This document shows, piece after piece, positions 60,006 through 64,000 of a DNA stretch of 64,000 nucleotides (position 1 is the stretch's first letter; each line of letters opens with the position of its first letter). Below the pieces are notes generated by a model that was not told the DNA's origin, made no database searches, and was given only the letters and a program-made list of their open reading frames with translations. Source of the DNA: Streptomyces antimycoticus (GTDB lineage: Bacteria > Actinomycetota > Actinomycetes > Streptomycetales > Streptomycetaceae); assembly GCF_005405925.1 (NCBI RefSeq), contig NZ_BJHV01000001.1:6820001-6884000 (forward strand). Direction: 5' to 3'. The position numbers and the translations under genes are program-made.

Positions 60006-62427
60006 GCCGATCACATCGCCAGGCGGACAGGACGAGCACTTCGGCAGCACCCACTCCGAGCTGTCGGGATCCTCACGTGACGTCGTCCAGGCGAGAAGCG
60101 TCCACGGAGGCATCCACTTCCACGCGCAGCGCACACCGGACGCGGGGAGCTCCTCCAGCCCTGTCCCACGCCAGTTACCGGCCGACGTGGGCGGATTCGT
60201 CAACCGAACCGATGAGCTTGGCCAGTTGAATGCCATCCTCACCAGCGACGACGGCAGTCCGCTAGTCGTCTCGGTATACGTCATCGCCGGCACCGCCGGC
60301 GCCGGTAAGACATCGCTGGCACTGCGCTGGGCACACCAGGTCCGGGAGCGTTTCCCGGATGGCCAGCTGTACGCCAATCTGCGCGGCTACGACCCCGGAG
60401 AGCCGGTCGCGGCACGTGAGGCCCTGCACCGCTTGCTGATCTCGCTCGGTGTCCAGACCGAAGCCGTACCGCAGGATCTCGACGCGGCCGCCGCGCTGTA
60501 CCGCTCGTTACTGGCCGACCGCCGGGTACTGGTCGTCCTGGACAACGCGGCCACCGTCGGCCAGGTCAGGCCGTTGCTGCCCGGGAGCGCACACAGCCTG
60601 GTGCTGGTCACCGGCCGCAGCCGCCTGTCCGGCCTCGCCGTCCGGGACGGGGCCCGCAGGCTCACGCTTGGCGTGCTGCCGGAGCCGGAGGCGGTTGCCC
60701 TGCTGCGCGTCGTCACCGCGGGATACCGGCCGGTCGATGACGAACGGCAGCTCGCCGAATTGGCCCGGCTGTGCGCACGACTTCCGCTCGCTCTGCGGAT
60801 AGCCGCCGAACGCGCCGCCAGCCACCCCCACCTACGACTGGACGACCTGATCGCCGACCTACGGGACGAATCGGCCCTCTGGGACGCCCTGAGCACGGGC
60901 GACGACGAGGAAGCCGAAGCCGTCCGCACCGTCTTCGCGTGGTCCTATCGAGCCCTGTCCGAGCAAGCCGCTCGTTTGTTCCGCCTGCTGGGCCTACACC
61001 CCGGACCCGAGTTCGGGCTGCGGGCCGCCGCGGCCCTGGCAGGGGCGACCAGCATCAGTCGGTCCCGGCAACTGCTGGACTCTCTGGTCGGCGCACATCT
61101 CCTGGAACAGACCGCCCCGGACCGCTACCAGTTCCATGACCTGCTGCGTGCCTACGCCATCGACCAGGCCCAGCACGAGGAGCCGCCGGTCGAGCGGGAG
61201 GCAGCGCTGCGACGCGTGCTGGAGTGGTACCTGCACACCGCCGATGCAGCGCAGGGCTGGATCAACCCCGCTGAGGACCGTGTGACCCTCACGCCCGCCT
61301 CGGATGACATCAGCCCGCTGACGTTCTCCGATTACGACGCTGCCGTGGACTGGGCCGAGCGGGAGCACGCCAACCTCCTCCAGGCCGTGCGCACGGCGGC
61401 CGACGCCGGCCATGACCGACTGGCGTGGCAGCTGTCCACGGTCCTGTGGAACGCGCAGTTCCCTTCCGCCTCGGGCACAAGCTGGCCGGCCGTGGGCCGC
61501 ATCGGCCTGGAGGCAGCCGAACGGCTGGGGGAACGCGCCGCACAAGGCGCACTCCACACCTACCTCGGCATGGCCTACACCCGCATCAACCGCTTGGCCC
61601 AGAGCCTCGAATCCCACGAGAACGCGCTGACGATCCGGCGGGACCTGGGTGACCGCCTTGGCGAAGCACGTTCACTCAACCTGATCGGGCTGAACCACCT
61701 CCGCGCCAGACGACTCGGCCCCGCAGCCCGCCACTTCGAGCAGGCCATCTCCGCCTTCCAGGAGCAGGACGCCGCCCACTGGGCCGCCACGGCGATGTCC
61801 AACCTCGCGACCACCCACTACCGCGCCGGTCGGCTTCCGGAGGCGGCGACCGTCATCGACCAGGCCCTGGCAGCGCACCGCGCTCTCGATGATCAGCGCG
61901 GCGAGGGCAACATCCTGCGGGTGCTGAGTGACGTCCAACGCGAACGGGGCGATGTCGAGGCATCCCTGGCCTCGGCCCAGGCCGCCCTCGACATCGCCCT
62001 CACCCTCCGCAACCTCCGCCTGGAGGGCTTCTGGCTGCTGACCCTCGGCGATGCCCAGCAGGCGAAGGGGCAGTATGCGGAGGCCCTGACCTCCTACCAG
62101 CGGTCCGGCACGCTGCACCGACGCCTCGCTGACCGCAGCCGAGAGGCGCTGGCCTGGCAGGGAGTTGGTGAGGTGTACCGCCGGCTCGGACGTCATGCCG
62201 AGGCGGCCGACTTCTACCGTCAGGCCGCCTCGACGCACCGCGATCTCGGGGATGAGTGGCACCAGGCCCTGGCCCTCGACGGCCTGGGCTCGGCCGTACT
62301 CGGCGAAAGCCCGGAGGAAGCCCGTCGGCACTGGGCACAGGCGCTGAGGCTCCTCGCTGACTTCGACGATCCTCGCGCAGCGGCGGCGCGTGAGGGCATC
62401 GAACATCGGCTGACAGAAACAAGCTGA
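59968..62427 (+). CDS. STAND NTPase (NB-ARC plus TPR), module copy B
   Basis: An 819-residue protein with an unstructured first 70 residues, the shared DVVQARSVHGGIHF segment, Walker A GTAGAGKTS near 107, Walker B VLVVLDNA near 187, LCARLPLALRIAAERA and FRLLGLHPGPEF, then TPRs. TTG 59968 has GAGGTGG six bases upstream, inside the DUF6879 gene. Codons 70 and 181 are TTA, implying bldA-dependent translation; copy A has none that I can see. STAND proteins oligomerise on sensing a signal, often to trigger defence or regulation. Confidence 0.9.
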   Translation: MIRRRLATREGSRPITSPGGQDEHFGSTHSELSGSSRDVVQARSVHGGIHFHAQRTPDAGSSSSPVPRQLPADVGGFVNRTDELGQLNAILTSDDGSPLVVSVYVIAGTAGAGKTSLALRWAHQVRERFPDGQLYANLRGYDPGEPVAAREALHRLLISLGVQTEAVPQDLDAAAALYRSLLADRRVLVVLDNAATVGQVRPLLPGSAHSLVLVTGRSRLSGLAVRDGARRLTLGVLPEPEAVALLRVVTAGYRPVDDERQLAELARLCARLPLALRIAAERAASHPHLRLDDLIADLRDESALWDALSTGDDEEAEAVRTVFAWSYRALSEQAARLFRLLGLHPGPEFGLRAAAALAGATSISRSRQLLDSLVGAHLLEQTAPDRYQFHDLLRAYAIDQAQHEEPPVEREAALRRVLEWYLHTADAAQGWINPAEDRVTLTPASDDISPLTFSDYDAAVDWAEREHANLLQAVRTAADAGHDRLAWQLSTVLWNAQFPSASGTSWPAVGRIGLEAAERLGERAAQGALHTYLGMAYTRINRLAQSLESHENALTIRRDLGDRLGEARSLNLIGLNHLRARRLGPAARHFEQAISAFQEQDAAHWAATAMSNLATTHYRAGRLPEAATVIDQALAAHRALDDQRGEGNILRVLSDVQRERGDVEASLASAQAALDIALTLRNLRLEGFWLLTLGDAQQAKGQYAEALTSYQRSGTLHRRLADRSREALAWQGVGEVYRRLGRHAEAADFYRQAASTHRDLGDEWHQALALDGLGSAVLGESPEEARRHWAQALRLLADFDDPRAAAAREGIEHRLTETS

Positions 62428-62552
62428 AGCAGCGGTCGAGGCGCAGTCAGGCGTGGGCGCGGCAGGGTCGCCCCTCCGGTGACCTCTTTGGTGGCAGTCC
62501 ACCGAGACCGACAGGCGGAGGCTGACTGACGGCCCCATGAGGGCTCGCTCCA

Positions 62553-62795
62553 TCAGCCTCCCAGCTGCTGCTCGCGGGCGTGCATCAGCTGCTTTCGCTT
62601 GGCCTGAGTCTCTTTCTCATTGATCAGCCCGTGCTCGGCCTCGGCGATCGAGATCAGCTCATTGAGATTGTCCCGCTCGATCTGGCGGGTGACGTACGCG
62701 GAGAGGCCGGAAGGGGCGCTGCGCGCGTAGGCGGTTTCTGCGATGTCCTGCGGCATCGTGATTGAGCACTTCTCGGCAGGCCCAGACGTGCTCAT
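62553..62795 (-). CDS. RHH antitoxin-like protein, orphan
   Basis: An 80-residue protein with an N-terminal ribbon-helix-helix-like part (KCSITMPQDIAETAYARSAPSGLSAYVTRQIERDNL) and a charged helical tail, as in antitoxins that pair with PIN or similar toxins. GAGGAGG directly abuts ATG 62795, which is unusually close; ATG 62756 is less likely because it would cut the ribbon. There is no toxin gene on either side: only 125 bp separate it from the STAND gene. Confidence 0.7.
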   Translation of the reverse strand: MSTSGPAEKCSITMPQDIAETAYARSAPSGLSAYVTRQIERDNLNELISIAEAEHGLINEKETQAKRKQLMHAREQQLGG

Positions 62796-62879
62796 CCTCC
62801 TCGGGCGTCTCCACCTCCGCCCCCACCGAACAACCGAAAAGCCGCAATTTAAACCCGCGACTTATCCCGAAAGATCAGG

Positions 62880-63104
62880 CTAAAGATTGTCGAAGTCTCC
62901 GGCGGTCATCCCTGCCTTGAAGGCTCGCCACTCGCCAGAGGTGAAGCACAGATGCGAACCGGATGGGTTCTTCGAATCACGAACAGCCACCCCTCCGCCG
63001 GGGAGTGGCGCCAGCTCGAAGCACTCACCATTGTTCGCGGTGAAGCTGCTCTTCTGCCAGGCGAGGGATGCAGGGTCGATCGAGTAGAGGTCTATCTTCT
63101 CCAT
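62880..63104 (-). CDS. DUF397 protein
   Basis: A 74-residue DUF397 protein: LAWQKSSFTANNGECFELAPLPGGGVAVRDSKNP ... FTSGEWRAFKAGMTAGDFD. Such proteins pair with Scr1-type HTH regulators. ATG 63104 follows GGGGAAG; it starts three bases after the regulator stop. Confidence 0.93.
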   Translation of the reverse strand: MEKIDLYSIDPASLAWQKSSFTANNGECFELAPLPGGGVAVRDSKNPSGSHLCFTSGEWRAFKAGMTAGDFDNL

Positions 63105-63107
63105 CAG

Positions 63108-63983
63108 TTAGCTTCCCCTGTTTCTCGTACGAGCGATGACGTCGCGGCTCTCCTCCGGGGAGAGGGCCGCATCGGTGAGACTGCGGAACAGTCGGTGCAG
63201 GCGTCGCAGGTCCCGTGGGTCGTCCATCGTCAAGCTACCAGCGACCGACTCACCGAAGGCCACGTCGGGCACGTCTTCGTCCGAGAACTGGAGAATCCTG
63301 AAGGCTGAGATCTGAGCTGCCTGTTCGCCCTTCTCGTAGGGGATGACGCGTAGGTCGACGCTGGGATGCGTTGAGATCTCCACCAGATGCCCCAACTGTT
63401 CCTGGTGCGTCCGTGCACCGCCGACCTGGAAGTCCAGGGCCGCCTGCGCGATGACGTAGTGGCACTCCAGTGGAGCTGTCGTTTCGTGGAGACAATGCCG
63501 CTGACGCAGGCTGCGTACCTCGACAAGCGCCTCGATCTGGTCTGGCCCCAGCGAGGCGAAGCCCACGCCGGTCACCGCCGTCGCGTAAGCCTCTGTCTGC
63601 AAGAGCCCTGGCAGGATGCCGACTTGATACTCGTGCACAGTCGAGGCCGCCGCCTCGAACCCGAGGAAGCGTTCGTACTGCGCGCTGATCACTTCGCTGT
63701 ACGGCGCCCACCACGGCTGGCGTCGCTCCCGGGCGGATGCGTGCAGCTCGGCAAGTTCGTCACGCTGGTCAGCGGAGACCTCGTAGAGGTCCATGAGCTG
63801 GGCGAAGTGCCGCTGGGAGCAGACCCGCTTTCCGTTCTCGATCCGGCTGATCAAGGAGACGTCGCAACCGAGCGCCGCCGCAACTTCCGCGATGGTGAAG
63901 CGATTGGCTTCATGTCGCAGACGCCGCAGAGCCCGGCCGAACGTGACGCGAGACATCAGCAAGGTGCTGTTGCTGTTGGTCAT
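63108..63983 (-). CDS. Scr1-family HTH regulator (DUF5753)
   Basis: A 291-residue regulator with an N-terminal Xre HTH (FTIAEVAAALGCDVSLISRIENGKRVC, about residues 25-55) and the DUF5753 domain (YSEVISAQYERFLGFEAAASTVHEYQVGILPGLLQTEAYA ... HLVEISTHPSVDLRVIPYEKG). ATG 63983 has GGGAGAAG upstream. In Streptomyces these regulators act with DUF397 partners in development and antibiotic control; a toxin-antitoxin-like relation has been proposed. Confidence 0.94.
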   Translation of the reverse strand: MTNSNSTLLMSRVTFGRALRRLRHEANRFTIAEVAAALGCDVSLISRIENGKRVCSQRHFAQLMDLYEVSADQRDELAELHASARERRQPWWAPYSEVISAQYERFLGFEAAASTVHEYQVGILPGLLQTEAYATAVTGVGFASLGPDQIEALVEVRSLRQRHCLHETTAPLECHYVIAQAALDFQVGGARTHQEQLGHLVEISTHPSVDLRVIPYEKGEQAAQISAFRILQFSDEDVPDVAFGESVAGSLTMDDPRDLRRLHRLFRSLTDAALSPEESRDVIARTRNRGS

Positions 63984-64000
63984 TGCTTCTCCCTGTGCCC

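Overview
The window is a piece of a Streptomyces chromosome. The support is very high G+C with G/C-ending codons, frequent GTG/TTG starts, and families typical of the genus: a SARP regulator, a conservon (cvnABCD), Scr1-type HTH/DUF397 genes, and a lon gene with HspR and ClgR operators. No rRNA, intact tRNA, CRISPR array or transposase is visible.

Region 1 (1-6.0 kb) looks like the edge of a secondary-metabolite cluster. It holds the tail of a probable polyketide/peptide-releasing thioesterase, an NAD-dependent epimerase-type enzyme, a SnoaL-like protein, a nitroreductase diverging from a TetR regulator with a palindromic operator between them, a SARP activator, a short-chain dehydrogenase and a MerR regulator. 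Region 2 (6.1-9.5 kb) is a single large HTH/coiled-coil/NB-ARC/TPR gene.

Region 3 (9.5-24.4 kb) is mostly conserved core. It has the multifunctional 2-oxoglutarate dehydrogenase kgd, an OmpR-type two-component pair, a spermidine-synthase-like protein, a rhomboid-like membrane protein and lon. A TetR-controlled NAD(P)H oxidoreductase with three copies of one palindrome, a GH25 lysozyme, a MarR regulator and a PP2C-like protein follow. Region 4 (24.8-31.0 kb) is the conservon with a styrene-monooxygenase-like flavoprotein. Region 5 (31.0-42.9 kb) has an NlpC/P60 hydrolase, a divergent pair of diiron proteins (AurF-like and ferritin/R2-like), and two regulator/transporter pairs: LysR with a DHA1 exporter, and MarR with a DHA2 exporter carrying beta-sandwich repeats.

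Region 6 (43-64 kb) is accessory and has been rearranged. Its main feature is a three-gene module present twice, in opposite orientations: a small protein of about 90 residues, a DUF6879 protein and a STAND (NB-ARC) ATPase with TPRs. A third copy is truncated and forms a direct repeat with the start of the second intact copy. Between these direct repeats lies an RHS polymorphic toxin locus (WXG100-like partner, RHS protein with a probable EndoU nuclease end, immunity gene) and a tRNA-like relic. Several broken genes surround it: DUF427, a beta-family protein, an ATPase lacking its Walker A, a GH18-like remnant and a small gene after the immunity gene. A secreted AA10 LPMO with a perfect CebR operator, an orphan RHH antitoxin-like gene and an Scr1/DUF397 pair complete the region. 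The right-hand STAND module carries three TTA codons, so its translation should depend on the bldA tRNA.
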